64,000 bases of DNA from positions 124,001 through 188,000 of the forward strand of contig CAJTHM010000008.1 in the NCBI GenBank assembly GCA_910576125.1, written 5' to 3'. The first letter of the stretch is position 1. Every line of letters starts with the position of its first letter. Shown one piece after another: positions 42,356 to 51,448 of this stretch. This stretch comes from Lachnospiraceae bacterium. Lineage in GTDB: Bacteria > Bacillota > Clostridia > Lachnospirales > Lachnospiraceae. Made by a program: the position numbers and the translations under genes. Under the pieces are notes generated by a model. The model had not been told where the DNA came from, made no database searches, and saw only the letters and a program-made list of their open reading frames with translations.

Positions 42356-43417
42356 TCAGGGGCGCGGGGCCTTTGCGGCATTTGGAATCTCCAGGATGAT
42401 TTCGGTTCCGATTCCCTCCTCGCTCCGGGTCTTTACTAAGATGTTCAGGTGGTTGAAAATCTGGCGGCACAGGTAGAGGCCGATGCCGGTGGATTTCTGG
42501 TCCAGCCTGCCGTTGTAGCCGGTGAAGCCCTTTTCAAAGATGCGGGGCAGGTCCTCCGCCCGGATGCCGATGCCGGTATCCTCCAGGGAGAGCAGCACCC
42601 TCTCGCCCTGTCCCCATGCCCTGATGGAGATGCCGCCCTGGTTGGTGTATTTGATGCTGTTGGAGAGGAGCTGTTCCAGGCAGAAAGAGAACCATTTTTC
42701 GTCGGTCAGAACCTTCCACTCCATATCAGGCAGTTCCAGGCTTAAGTGTTTGGTGATAAAGGAAATGGAGTGCTTTTTGACTGCCCGGGTCAATAGGCTG
42801 TACAGGTCATGGCTCTGGAGCACCAAATCGGAAGAAATGCTCTCCAGACGCTGGAAGGTCAGTACCATTTCCGTGTACTGTTCGATTTCCAACAATTTCT
42901 CCTTCAGCAGAAAACTCTCCCTGCCCGGCAGATCTGATTTGTCCAGGAGGAGCCGCATGGCAGAGATGGGGGTCTTAATCTGGTGGGTCCACATCATGTA
43001 ATAATCGCCGCGCTCGGAGGCTTTTTCGGCCAATTGCTGCCGTTCCTTTTTCTGCATTTCATATGCAAGGGACAGAAAAATGCTCTGTGCCATCTGGAAA
43101 CTCTCGGCGGCTTCGATACAGAAGTCCGTCTCCTGAAGCTGCCTGGCCAAGGATTTGCTGAATAATAGTTCGCCGGAGAGAGCGTAGTGGCGGAATGCCT
43201 TTTCCAGTTCCCTGCTTTTGTGCACGTATCCGGAGCCCTCCCAGACAATCGCGATGCCCCAGAGCGTAAGGGTCAAAAGGGCGGCGTACAGAAGCTTCTC
43301 CAGATTCTTAATATGGTACAGGCTGCCCACCATAAGGAATAGAAAAATGGTCAGGGCATATAGAAGTAAAGTCGGTCTTTTTTCTCTCAGATAGCGCAGC
43401 CACAGTCTCATGGTCAT
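42356..43417 (-). CDS. BceS-type intramembrane-sensing histidine kinase
   Basis: 353 aa. Two membrane helices close together (about 15-32 and 40-58) with almost no outside loop, the intramembrane-sensing pattern. The H-box WTHQIKTPISAM holds His145, and the N-box (LLSNSIKYTNQGG), DTGIGI and GIGLYL boxes are present. Kinases of this type sense through the flux of the BceAB transporter rather than directly. It overlaps the response regulator gene by four bases (ATGA). Confidence 0.92.
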   Translation of the reverse strand: MTMRLWLRYLREKRPTLLLYALTIFLFLMVGSLYHIKNLEKLLYAALLTLTLWGIAIVWEGSGYVHKSRELEKAFRHYALSGELLFSKSLARQLQETDFCIEAAESFQMAQSIFLSLAYEMQKKERQQLAEKASERGDYYMMWTHQIKTPISAMRLLLDKSDLPGRESFLLKEKLLEIEQYTEMVLTFQRLESISSDLVLQSHDLYSLLTRAVKKHSISFITKHLSLELPDMEWKVLTDEKWFSFCLEQLLSNSIKYTNQGGISIRAWGQGERVLLSLEDTGIGIRAEDLPRIFEKGFTGYNGRLDQKSTGIGLYLCRQIFNHLNILVKTRSEEGIGTEIILEIPNAAKAPRP

Positions 43418-44115
43418 CCTCCAATCTGGTAGCCAAGGCCCTTTTTCGTATAGATAGGAAGATTTGCTCCGGCGCTCTCCAGTTTTTTGCGCAGCCTTGT
43501 CATGTTCACGGTCAGAGTGTTGTCGTCTACGAAACAGTCGTTGTCCCAGAGCCGCTTCATGATGGCTTCCCGGGATACGGTCTGGCCTGCATTTTCAAAC
43601 AGGAGCTGCAGGATTCGGAATTCGTTCTTCGTCAGCTCCAGCTTTTCGCCGTTCACCAGCAGGGAAGCGTCCGTCAGATCCAGAATCAGCCCCCGGCATT
43701 CCATGATGCTCGTGGGCTCCCGGAAAGCGTAGGCGCGCCGGAGCATGGCCTGAACCTTAGCCGAGAGCACCTCCGGCTCGAATGGCTTCGTCACGAAATC
43801 GTCTCCGCCCATGTTCACGGCCATGACGATGTTCATGTTGTCGCTGGCGGAGGAGACGAAGATGATGGGGACTTTGGAAATCTGGCGGATCTGGGCGCAC
43901 CAGTAGTAGCCGTTGTAAAAGGGGAGGCCGATGTCCATCAGCACCAGATGAGGGGAGCAGGCGGCAAATGCGCCCAGCACATTGCCGAAGTCCTCCGCGC
44001 AGGTCACCTCATAGCCCCATTTCTCCAAATGGCGCTTTATCTCTTCCGCGATGACGGCGTCGTCCTCCACCAGCAGCAGTCTGTAGTTTGTCCGGCTTTC
44101 CGTTCCTGTATCCAT
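43414..44115 (-). CDS. BceR-type response regulator (OmpR family)
   Basis: 233 aa. The receiver has the acidic pair (LLVEDD) and phosphoacceptor Asp61 in LVLMDIGLPFYNGYYW, characteristic of BceR. The C-terminal winged helix includes LTKNEFRILQLLFENAGQTV and NTLTVNMTRLRKKLE. It should activate the downstream transporter genes on peptide stress. GGAGGATACC precedes the ATG. The hairpin repeat array lies directly upstream. Confidence 0.93.
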   Translation of the reverse strand: MDTGTESRTNYRLLLVEDDAVIAEEIKRHLEKWGYEVTCAEDFGNVLGAFAACSPHLVLMDIGLPFYNGYYWCAQIRQISKVPIIFVSSASDNMNIVMAVNMGGDDFVTKPFEPEVLSAKVQAMLRRAYAFREPTSIMECRGLILDLTDASLLVNGEKLELTKNEFRILQLLFENAGQTVSREAIMKRLWDNDCFVDDNTLTVNMTRLRKKLESAGANLPIYTKKGLGYQIGG

Positions 44116-44137
44116 GGTATCCTCCTGCCTGATTTAG

Positions 44138-44245
44138 GTACTGCAACAGAATCCGGGAGAGGATTCTGCTGTCAAGTACAATAGAATCCAGGAGAGGATT
44201 CTATTGTCAAGTACTATAGAATCCGGGAGAGGATTCTATTGTCAT
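44138..44245. repeat. Three tandem hairpin-forming repeats in a divergent promoter region
   Basis: Units 44138-44175 (38 bases), 44176-44210 (35) and 44211-44245 (35) each begin GTAC and contain AGAATCC-(A/G)GGAGA-GGATTCT, an inverted repeat of 7-11 bp around a 6-base purine loop, ending GTCAA or GTCAT. A fourth partial start follows (GTATTATAG). They lie between the bceR-like gene (minus) and mnmA (plus). Confidence 0.8.
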
Positions 44246-44334
44246 GTATTATAGCGGTTTTGTGTGGATTGTGCAAGGGGCAGGAATAGGCGGCAACATG
44301 CCTGATATTGGTGGAAAATGATTTTAGGTTGCTG

Positions 44335-44363
44335 TTGTTTTTTCTGAACGGATACTTTATAAT
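44335..44363 (+). promoter_or_regulatory. mnmA promoter
   Basis: TTGTTT (44335-44340), 17 bases, TATAAT (44358-44363), about 44 bases before the mnmA start. The -10 is consensus; the -35 is a partial match. Confidence 0.6.
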
Positions 44364-44406
44364 GTATGCATCAGTTTATCAGGGTGGCTGTTTGGGAGGA
44401 GACAGG

Positions 44407-45516
44407 ATGGAAGAAATTCATTCCGGGAAAAAAGTAGTGGTGGGCATGTCGGGAGGTGTGGACTCTTCTGTGGCTGCCTATCTTTTGAAAGAACAGGGAT
44501 ATGATGTCATCGGCGTCACCATGCAGATATGGCAGGACGGCGGGGAGGCTGCCCGGGAGAACAGAGGGTGCTGCGGCCTGTCGGCCGTGGAGGATGCCAG
44601 GAGAGTGGCCCAGACTCTGGAGATTCCCTACTATGTCATGAATTTCAGACAGGAGTTCAAACGCCATGTAATAGATTATTTCGTAGAGGAATATCTGCAA
44701 GGACGTACACCGAATCCCTGCATCGCCTGCAACCGCTATGTGAAATGGGAGGCGCTTCTGCGCAGGAGCCTTGCAATCGGGGCGGATTACATAGCCACAG
44801 GACATTACGCCAGGATTGCCAGGCTTCCGAACGGGCGGTTTTCCATCCGCCGCTGCGTAAATGACAGGAAAGATCAGACCTATGCCCTCTATAACCTGAC
44901 ACAGGAGCAGCTCTCCCATACCCTCATGCCTGTGGGAGAGTATGAAAAGGAAGAGGTGCGCCGCATAGCGGAAGGCATCGGCCTGCCTGTGGCCCGCAAG
45001 GCGGACAGTCAGGAAATCTGCTTCGTGCCGGATGACGACTACGCAGGCTTCATCGACAGGGAGGCCGGAGACCGGGTGCCGGGAGAGGGGAACTTTGTGG
45101 ATGAAAACGGCCGGGTGCTGGGCCGCCACAAGGGCATCACCCATTATACCATCGGTCAGCGCAGGGGCCTGGAGCTGCCTATGGGAGAGAGGGTCTATGT
45201 GACCCGGATTCGTCCGGACACCAATGAGGTAATCATCGGACAGAATGAGGATATCTTTACCAAAGAAGTAATCTGTGACAGAGTCAGCTATATGGCGATA
45301 GAGGATTTGGAAAAGCCCATGTGCGTGCGTGCGAAGATTCGCTATAACCATAAAGGCGAGTACTGCAGGATAGAAAAGCTGCCGGATGGCCGTATAAGGG
45401 CGCTCTTCGAGCAGCCGGTACGGGCGGCGACTCCGGGACAGTCCATGTGCTTTTATGATGGGGAATATGTGCTGGGAGGCGGCATCATTGTATCAGGGAC
45501 ACCGCGGCAGATTTAA
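44407..45516 (+). CDS. mnmA: tRNA-specific 2-thiouridylase MnmA
   Basis: 369 aa enzyme that thiolates U34 of Glu, Gln and Lys tRNAs. PP-loop SGGVDSS (15-21), catalytic cysteine regions [13 protein letters not shown] and [12 protein letters not shown], and the C-terminal beta domains ([22 protein letters not shown]) are all present. ATG 44407 has GGGAGGAGACAGG upstream; the frame is open for 33 codons before it but that part is not MnmA-like. A lone housekeeping gene with its own promoter. Confidence 0.96.
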   Translation: MEEIHSGKKVVVGMSGGVDSSVAAYLLKEQGYDVIGVTMQIWQDGGEAARENRGCCGLSAVEDARRVAQTLEIPYYVMNFRQEFKRHVIDYFVEEYLQGRTPNPCIACNRYVKWEALLRRSLAIGADYIATGHYARIARLPNGRFSIRRCVNDRKDQTYALYNLTQEQLSHTLMPVGEYEKEEVRRIAEGIGLPVARKADSQEICFVPDDDYAGFIDREAGDRVPGEGNFVDENGRVLGRHKGITHYTIGQRRGLELPMGERVYVTRIRPDTNEVIIGQNEDIFTKEVICDRVSYMAIEDLEKPMCVRAKIRYNHKGEYCRIEKLPDGRIRALFEQPVRAATPGQSMCFYDGEYVLGGGIIVSGTPRQI

Positions 45517-45654
45517 TCGCTGGTGAGTATAGGAAAGCCGGCAAAATTGACAAAAGGCGCACAGGGAGGCCCGTATCCGCCATGAGACAGGCAATTTCCG
45601 CGCAGGAGAGCATATCATTAAGAAGACAGATTATTGTTAGAGAAGAGGGAAGTT

Positions 45655-46194
45655 ATGGATTTTGCTTTTCGTGAAAGGACACCCTTTAAAAGGAACCGCT
45701 TCGGCTCCGTGACCGGGACTATCGTGGAACTGGTGCCCACCCAGGTGGGGAACCGCCGGGCCGATGGCTGCATGCTCTTTGCCATGGTGGAGGATATGGA
45801 TGGGAATATTGTGAATTTCGTCGTGACTCCATCTACTTATGTAGTGGATTTTGAGACCCTTTCCGTGGGGATGCTGTGCACTTTCTGGTATTCCATGGAC
45901 GCGCCCATGCCTTTGATTTACCCGCCTCAGTACAATGCTGTGGCAGCGGCCCGGCAGAAGAATGGGCGGATGGTGAATGTGGGGTATTATGATGCCTCAT
46001 TTGTGAATGAAGACCAGACCCTGCAGCTGAATCTGGACAGGAGCGTGGATGTGCGGACTACCAACAACCAATACTTTCAGGGAAGCCCCGCCAACCGCAA
46101 TCTGGTGGTGACCTATGACAATTCCACCAGGAGCATTCCGGCCCAGACCACGCCTTTGAAGATAGTGGTTCTATGTGACTTCTGTGGGAAATAG
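45655..46194 (+). CDS. Uncharacterised beta-rich protein
   Basis: 179 aa from ATG 45655 (AGAGGGA upstream). Soluble, no signal peptide. It contains short strands (GSVTGTIVELVPTQVGNRR, NFVVTPSTYVVDFETL), a Pro-rich loop (MPLIYPPQYNAV) and ends with LCDFCGK. Likely an OB-like or barrel fold, but no family recognised. It stands 32 bases before the zinc-ribbon gene and could be co-transcribed. Confidence 0.6.
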   Translation: MDFAFRERTPFKRNRFGSVTGTIVELVPTQVGNRRADGCMLFAMVEDMDGNIVNFVVTPSTYVVDFETLSVGMLCTFWYSMDAPMPLIYPPQYNAVAAARQKNGRMVNVGYYDASFVNEDQTLQLNLDRSVDVRTTNNQYFQGSPANRNLVVTYDNSTRSIPAQTTPLKIVVLCDFCGK

Positions 46195-46226
46195 GGAGCA
46201 CGTTAAGATAAAGAGAGGAAGAAATA

Positions 46227-47216
46227 ATGTATTTCAGATGTAAAAACTGCGGCGGCAATGTAGTATACAGCCCGGAGAGACATGGGATGTACTGCCCTTT
46301 CTGCGAGAGTGAGGGCAGCGACGAGAGGGCGGAGGGCCAGACAGGTGCGCTGACCCTCTGCCCGAACTGCGGCGGCGAGGTGGAGGTGCAGGAGCATACT
46401 TCGGCTACGCGGTGCCCTTATTGCGACAGTTTCCTGATCTTCAATGAGAGGGTGGAGGGCCGGTACGCGCCCCGGATGATGATTCCTTTCCAGATGGGAA
46501 AGGAGAACTGCAAGAAATCCCTGCGGGAGAAGTTCAGGAAATGCCGGTTCGCCCCGACGGATTTCCTCTCCGAGGCGCGCCTGAGCGGCATGCAGGGAAT
46601 CTATGTGCCCTATTGGTTCTATGATTATGCAACCGTCTGCCATTTTCAGGGAGAGGGGACAAAAGTCAGGGTATGGCGGTCCGGGGACAAGGAATACACG
46701 GAGACCAGTGTCTTTGCCGTCCGGCGCAGCATGGACATCGGCTTTGAGAAGATTCCCGTGGACGCCTCGGAGCAGATGCCGGACGACGTGATGGATCTCA
46801 TAGCGCCGTTCCAGTATGGGCAGATGGTGGACTTCAAGCCGGAGTTCATGTCCGGCTTTTACGGAGAGAAATACAACATGTCCTCAGCTGAAGTGGAGAA
46901 CCGGGCCAGGGCTTTGATGAAAGAGGATGCCGCGAAGCTTCTCAGGGAAAGCTATGCGGGATATAATACCGTGCGCACCATGAGCGAGGATATCTCCGTG
47001 CGGGACAGCAAAGTGGCCTACGGCCTGCTGCCGGTGTGGAAGTACATCTACCGGTATAAGGAAGAGGAATATCCTTTTTATGTCAACGGGCAGACCGGGA
47101 AAATCGTGGGGACAGCGCCTTTTTCCAGGGCAAAATTCCTGGCGTACACAGGTACGCTGTGGGCATGCCTGACGATTGTCCTGGCGCTTCTGGAGATATT
47201 TTTGGGCCTGCTGTAA
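46227..47216 (+). CDS. Zinc-ribbon protein with C-terminal membrane helix
   Basis: 329 aa. Two zinc ribbons open the protein: CKNCGGN with CPFC (5-29), and CPNCGGEVEV with CPYC (48-71). A middle domain with aromatic-rich segments (GIYVPYWFYDYATVC) and one C-terminal membrane helix (about 302-327) follow. This resembles proteins annotated as TFIIB-type zinc ribbon or replication-restart-like helper proteins in Clostridia, but no enzyme motif is seen. Next to a TPM-domain gene, a frequent pairing that suggests a membrane quality-control role (inference). Confidence 0.7.
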   Translation: MYFRCKNCGGNVVYSPERHGMYCPFCESEGSDERAEGQTGALTLCPNCGGEVEVQEHTSATRCPYCDSFLIFNERVEGRYAPRMMIPFQMGKENCKKSLREKFRKCRFAPTDFLSEARLSGMQGIYVPYWFYDYATVCHFQGEGTKVRVWRSGDKEYTETSVFAVRRSMDIGFEKIPVDASEQMPDDVMDLIAPFQYGQMVDFKPEFMSGFYGEKYNMSSAEVENRARALMKEDAAKLLRESYAGYNTVRTMSEDISVRDSKVAYGLLPVWKYIYRYKEEEYPFYVNGQTGKIVGTAPFSRAKFLAYTGTLWACLTIVLALLEIFLGLL

Positions 47217-47249
47217 ATAAAAGGATGCCATACGTAGCGGAGGAAAGAG

Positions 47250-48149
47250 ATGGAAGAGGATTTTAAGAAAGAGGCAAGGAAGCAATATCTGCACTATTTC
47301 CGTTTTTGGTTCCTTTCGATAGGGATTCTGGCAATTGCCTGTGTGGCGATGGCGATTGCGAACCGGGGGAAAGACGGGGCCAGGACGAACAACGAGGCGC
47401 CTCGGGAGAGGGTATATGACTACGCGGACGTGCTCACGGATGCGGAGGAGGCAGACCTGCGGGAATACATAGCAAAGATGGAGGGAAAGCTCCATATCGA
47501 TATCGTGCTGGTGACATTCAGCCAGTCCGTGGAGGGAGAAGAGGCCATGAAGCGGTACGGCCTGAGGTCTGCGGACTGGGAGCAGAATATGCGCGATCTG
47601 GCAGACGATTTCTGGGACGAGAACAAGTTCGGCTATAATAAGGGCTTTGAGGGAGACGGCGTCCTGCTGCTGCACAACTGGTACGAAGGGCAGAATGGCG
47701 AGCATCTCTCCACCAGCGGCAGGGTGGAACAGAGATTCAGCCTCCGGGATATCGATCAGGTACTTTACGCGGTGGACGACTATTATGACACGGATCCCTA
47801 CAGGGCTTACAGGGCATATGTAAACGAGGTCTGCAGGCTGATGGACGACTCCCTGTCGCTTCCCTTTTCATGGGGGCTGGTGGCTGTCCTGCCGGTTATC
47901 GCAGCGGTTTTTTATGCAATAAGCGGTTCCCATCAGAAGAAAGCGGAGAACACAGTGGCCGTGAATGCCTATGTGGCAGACGGCAGGCCGCAGATACGAA
48001 ACAGAGAAGACGCGCTGCTTCGCAAGAATGTAGTCACCAGAAAGATAGAGACCGGTTCCGGCGGAGGAGGGGGCGGCCGCAGCGGAGGCGGAGGCCACCA
48101 CACCAGCAGCGGCGGGGCCAGCCACGGGGGCGGAAGCCACAGACATTAA
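47250..48149 (+). CDS. TPM-domain membrane protein with Gly/His-rich tail
   Basis: 299 aa. An N-terminal membrane helix (about 18-36) is followed by a TPM domain (about 50-190; VYDYADVLTDAEEADLREYI), a second helix (about 210-230) and a cytoplasmic tail ending in Gly, Ser and His repeats (GGGGGRSGGGGHH, then SHGGGSHRH). Proteins with this layout are linked to membrane repair or photosystem-type assembly in other groups; here the role is unknown. GGAGGAAAGAG precedes the ATG. Confidence 0.78.
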   Translation: MEEDFKKEARKQYLHYFRFWFLSIGILAIACVAMAIANRGKDGARTNNEAPRERVYDYADVLTDAEEADLREYIAKMEGKLHIDIVLVTFSQSVEGEEAMKRYGLRSADWEQNMRDLADDFWDENKFGYNKGFEGDGVLLLHNWYEGQNGEHLSTSGRVEQRFSLRDIDQVLYAVDDYYDTDPYRAYRAYVNEVCRLMDDSLSLPFSWGLVAVLPVIAAVFYAISGSHQKKAENTVAVNAYVADGRPQIRNREDALLRKNVVTRKIETGSGGGGGGRSGGGGHHTSSGGASHGGGSHRH

Positions 48150-48210
48150 TGGAAGGTTTCAGAATCGAATATAAAGGGGAGCATCTCAAAAGAAAAGAGG
48201 CAGAATAAGA

Positions 48211-48981
48211 ATGAAAGCAAACTACCATACGCATACATGGAGATGCATGCACGCTTCAGGGACGGAAAAGGAATATGTGGAGAATGCCATCAGGGCCGGA
48301 TTGGAAATCCTCGGCTTTTCCGATCATACGCCTTATCCATATCCCAAGGACTATAGCTCAGGCATGCGCATGCGGACGGATCAGCTGGAGGACTATGTGG
48401 ACACGGTCCTGGCCCTGAAGGCGGAGTACCGGCAGGACATCGAAATCCATCTGGGGCTGGAGGTGGAGTATTATAAGGACTATTTCCCAAAGCTGCAGAA
48501 GCTGGCGGCGGACTATCCCATCGAATATTTCCTGCTGGCCCAGCATCATTTGGGCTGCGAGATGTATGGCGACTGGAGCGGGATGCCTACGGATGACCCC
48601 GAGACGCTGCGGGCCTATCGCACGCAGACCACAGAGGCCATGGAGACGGGATGCTTCACCTACTTTGCCCACCCGGATCTCCTGCGGTTCATCGGGGATG
48701 AGGGTGTCTATGAGGAAGAGATGCGGATACTCTGCCGGAGGGCCAAAAACTTATCCATACCGCTGGAGATTAATTTCCTGGGGATTCATGAGGACAGGCA
48801 TTACCCGGACGAGAGGTTCTGGAAGATTGCCGGGGAAGAGGGCTGTGAGGTGGTGTTCGGATTGGATGCCCATGATCCGGAGTCATTTGGCCGCCCTGAG
48901 ATAGCGCGGGCGGCGGAGGAGATAGTTAAGAGGAACGGACTGCTGCTGAGGGATACGGTGGAGTTTCGGAGTCCGGTTTGA
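48211..48981 (+). CDS. PHP-family histidinol-phosphatase-like phosphoesterase
   Basis: 256 aa. The PHP metal-binding motifs are seen: NYHTHTWRCMHASG at the N-terminus, GFSDHTPYP, the LGLEVEYY glutamate, AQHHLGC, and FGLDAHDP near the end. This is the HisK (monofunctional histidinol phosphatase) branch, but no histidine genes are nearby, so the substrate is uncertain. It ends four bases into a weak alternative frame and is followed by the isomerase-like gene with its own strong ribosome binding site. Confidence 0.82.
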   Translation: MKANYHTHTWRCMHASGTEKEYVENAIRAGLEILGFSDHTPYPYPKDYSSGMRMRTDQLEDYVDTVLALKAEYRQDIEIHLGLEVEYYKDYFPKLQKLAADYPIEYFLLAQHHLGCEMYGDWSGMPTDDPETLRAYRTQTTEAMETGCFTYFAHPDLLRFIGDEGVYEEEMRILCRRAKNLSIPLEINFLGIHEDRHYPDERFWKIAGEEGCEVVFGLDAHDPESFGRPEIARAAEEIVKRNGLLLRDTVEFRSPV

Positions 48982-49040
48982 TGAACAGAAAACAGATTAG
49001 TCAACAAGATGTACAAACAAATCTGCAAGGAGGAAATCAT

Positions 49041-49922
49041 ATGAGGCTAGTCACGCAGACACATATCACGGCGGAGACTTTCGGAGATGAGGCCTGCATC
49101 CCGATTCTGAAAAAAGCGGGCTTCGAGGCTTTGGACTGGTCATTTTTCGGCATGGAACAGGGAAAGGGGATCTGGTGCACCGATGCATGGAAAGAACATG
49201 CGCTGCGTCTGAAAGAGGTTGCCGCCCAGTGGGACATCGGCTTCTCCCAGGCCCATGCGCCATTCCCCTCTTCCAGGGGAGAGGAAGTCTATGACAGGGA
49301 GATCCGGGAAAGGATTCTGCGCTCCGTGGAGGCGGCGGCCCTGATGGGAGTGCGGAATATCGTTGTGCACCCTAAGCAGGAGCTGGAGTATGCCGGGAAT
49401 GAAGAGAAGCTGTGGGAGGAGAACCTGGAATTCTACCGCAGCCTGATTCCCTATTGCGAGGAGTATGGAATCCGCATCTGCGCGGAGAACATGTGGCAGT
49501 GGGACAGAAAGCGCGGCTATATCGTGGACAGCGTCTGCGCCAGGCCCGATGAGTTCTGCAGGCTGCTGGACGAGCTGGACAGTCCATGGATTGCAGGCTG
49601 CCTGGATGTGGGCCATTGCGCGCTGGTGGGCAGGGAGCCCCAGGATGTGATTCGTGCCATGGGCTCCGGGCGGCTCCAGGCTCTGCACATCCACGACGTG
49701 AACTATGTGAGGGACTGCCACACAATGCCTTTTATGGAAGATTTGGACTGGGAGGCCATAACCGGAGCTCTGGCTGAGATTGGCTATGAGGGAGATTTCA
49801 CGTTGGAGGCGGACGAATTTCTGCGCAGGCTTCCTCCAGAACTGATGCCCGAGGCCGGCTGTCTGATGGCGAAGACGGGCCATTATCTGATAAAGCGCAT
49901 TAATGAGCAGGGACTGCGTTAA
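49041..49922 (+). CDS. Sugar phosphate isomerase/epimerase family protein
   Basis: 293 aa xylose-isomerase-like TIM barrel. Metal-ligand strands are visible: NIVVHPKQE, GIRICAENMW, GCLDVGHCAL, LHIHDVN and FTLEADEF. ATG 49041 has AAGGAGGAAATC upstream; the in-frame ATG at 48978 overlaps the preceding gene and is less likely. Substrate not predictable. Followed by a bidirectional terminator shared with rpsT. Confidence 0.85.
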   Translation: MRLVTQTHITAETFGDEACIPILKKAGFEALDWSFFGMEQGKGIWCTDAWKEHALRLKEVAAQWDIGFSQAHAPFPSSRGEEVYDREIRERILRSVEAAALMGVRNIVVHPKQELEYAGNEEKLWEENLEFYRSLIPYCEEYGIRICAENMWQWDRKRGYIVDSVCARPDEFCRLLDELDSPWIAGCLDVGHCALVGREPQDVIRAMGSGRLQALHIHDVNYVRDCHTMPFMEDLDWEAITGALAEIGYEGDFTLEADEFLRRLPPELMPEAGCLMAKTGHYLIKRINEQGLR

Positions 49923-49948
49923 TCCGCTTTTGAAATTTCAGGAACACA

Positions 49949-49980
49949 AAAAGCACCCGAGGTGAGAGCCGGGTGCTTTT
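49949..49980. terminator. Bidirectional terminator between isomerase-like gene and rpsT
   Basis: AAAGCACCCG-type arm (49949-49959) pairs over 11 bp with CGGGTGCTTTT (49970-49980), loop 10 bases. A and T runs at the stem base serve both strands. It ends both convergent transcripts. Confidence 0.9.
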
Positions 49981-50014
49981 CGATTCTATTGCTTATGGAT
50001 TATAGGTTCTAAAG

Positions 50015-50278
50015 TCACGCCATCTCATTGACAGCTTTGGCAATGCGGGAAACCTTGTGGGCAACGTTGTTCTTGTGATAAACGCCCTTGCTCCCGGCTT
50101 TCTCGATGACTTTCGTAGCAGCGGACAGCTCTGCAGTGGCAGCAGCCTTATCGCCGGCAGCGATAGCGGCATAAACCTTCTTGATAGCGGTCTTGACGCC
50201 GGATCTGACGGCCTTGTTCCTGTCAGCCTTTGCACGGTTCACCAGAATTCTCTTCTTCGCAGATTTAATGTTAGCCAA
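50015..50278 (-). CDS. rpsT: 30S ribosomal protein S20
   Basis: 87 aa, strongly basic (ANIKSAKKRILVNRAKADRN), single-domain helical bundle protein of the small subunit. The start is TTG at 50278 with GGAGGT upstream, which gives the expected MANIKSAKK N-terminus; S20 is often started at a rare codon for autoregulation. An in-frame TTG at 50293 lies on the ribosome binding site and is rejected. Transcribed alone, from the promoter at 50363-50391. Confidence 0.96.
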   Translation of the reverse strand: MANIKSAKKRILVNRAKADRNKAVRSGVKTAIKKVYAAIAAGDKAAATAELSAATKVIEKAGSKGVYHKNNVAHKVSRIAKAVNEMA

Positions 50279-50362
50279 GTCGTACACCTCCAATTGTATA
50301 CAGAATTAAATTAACGTTTCACTTTAGCCAGACACGGAGGACTATCGTAAACACATAAAGAT

Positions 50363-50391
50363 AGTTTAGTAAATAATAGAATATTTGTCAA
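50363..50391 (-). promoter_or_regulatory. rpsT promoter
   Basis: On the minus strand, consensus TTGACA (50391-50386), 17 bases, TAAACT (50368-50363). It leaves a leader of about 80 bases before the TTG start. Confidence 0.75.
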
Positions 50392-50449
50392 GACATAATC
50401 TGAGAAAAATTGTCTAAAATAAGAAATAAAAGAATGAGAGGGTGCAGTG

Positions 50450-51376
50450 ATGGAAAATTTTCAGATGAGAACGGATTTGGCGCTGGAGGCAAGGGAGAGC
50501 ATCAGCGAGGCGGACAGCGAGCTGCGGGGCGTCAGAGTGGAGGAGTACTATCACGAGGAAGAGGACATCCGGGTGACAAAAGTAATGATTGATACCAAAA
50601 ATGCGGCCAAAGCCATGGGAAAACCCATGGGCATCTATGTGACCATGGAGGCGCCTGCCATGGTGGAGCCGGACGAGGACTATCACAGGGAGATTTCCTG
50701 CCGTTTGGCGGAGGAAATCCTGGAGCTTCTTCCGGGGGCGGACAGCGAGCAGTCCGTCCTGGTGGTGGGGCTGGGCAACAGGGAGGTGACGGCGGACGCG
50801 CTGGGGCCCCAGGTAGTGGACAATCTCTTCATCACAAGGCATATCGTCAGGGAGTACGGAACAGCCGCCTACAATTGCAGCAAAATGAACCAGATCAGCG
50901 CGCTGGAGCCCGGCGTCATGGCAAAGACCGGCATGGAGACGGCGGAAATCGTGAAAGGCGTGGTGGAAGAGACCAGGCCCGATGTGCTGATTGTAATAGA
51001 CGCCCTGGCGGCCCGGAGCACGAAGCGCCTGAACCGTACCATCCAGATAACCAATACGGGGATTCAGCCGGGCTCAGGGGTGGGGAACCACAGGAATGCC
51101 CTGACTTTGGAAAGCCTCGGGGTGCCTGTGATAGCCATCGGCATCCCTACGGTGGTGGACGCCGCCACCATAGTGGGGGACGCTCTGGAAAAGATGCTGG
51201 AGGAGGACAAGGACCTGGAGAATGTGAAATATAAGGAAAAGCAGCGGCTGCAGTTCGCGGAGCTGAACAATATGTACATGACGGGCAAGGATATCGATGC
51301 TGTCATTAAACGGGTCAGCTTCACCGTATCCGAGGGAATCAACATCGCCGTCGGGGAGACTTTTATGACAGAATGA
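50450..51376 (+). CDS. gpr: Spore germination protease GPR
   Basis: 308 aa zymogen protease that degrades small acid-soluble spore proteins at germination. The MRTDLALEARE propeptide region is seen near the N-terminus, then VVGLGNREVTADALGP, VLIVIDALAARS and the IQPGSGVGNHRNAL segments typical of the family. ATG 50450 has GAGGGTG upstream; the frame also opens at 50447. Clear evidence that the organism makes endospores. spoIIP follows. Confidence 0.95.
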   Translation: MENFQMRTDLALEARESISEADSELRGVRVEEYYHEEEDIRVTKVMIDTKNAAKAMGKPMGIYVTMEAPAMVEPDEDYHREISCRLAEEILELLPGADSEQSVLVVGLGNREVTADALGPQVVDNLFITRHIVREYGTAAYNCSKMNQISALEPGVMAKTGMETAEIVKGVVEETRPDVLIVIDALAARSTKRLNRTIQITNTGIQPGSGVGNHRNALTLESLGVPVIAIGIPTVVDAATIVGDALEKMLEEDKDLENVKYKEKQRLQFAELNNMYMTGKDIDAVIKRVSFTVSEGINIAVGETFMTE

Positions 51377-51448
51377 CCACATTCAGGGCATGGAGCGGCA
51401 TAGACGGGCATATAAATAGGAGGAGGGTGGCCCGGGGCCGGAAAGGAA

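Noticed and set aside
44138-44245. CRISPR array
   Set aside because: Units are contiguous near-identical 35-38 base repeats with no unique spacers and no cas genes nearby.
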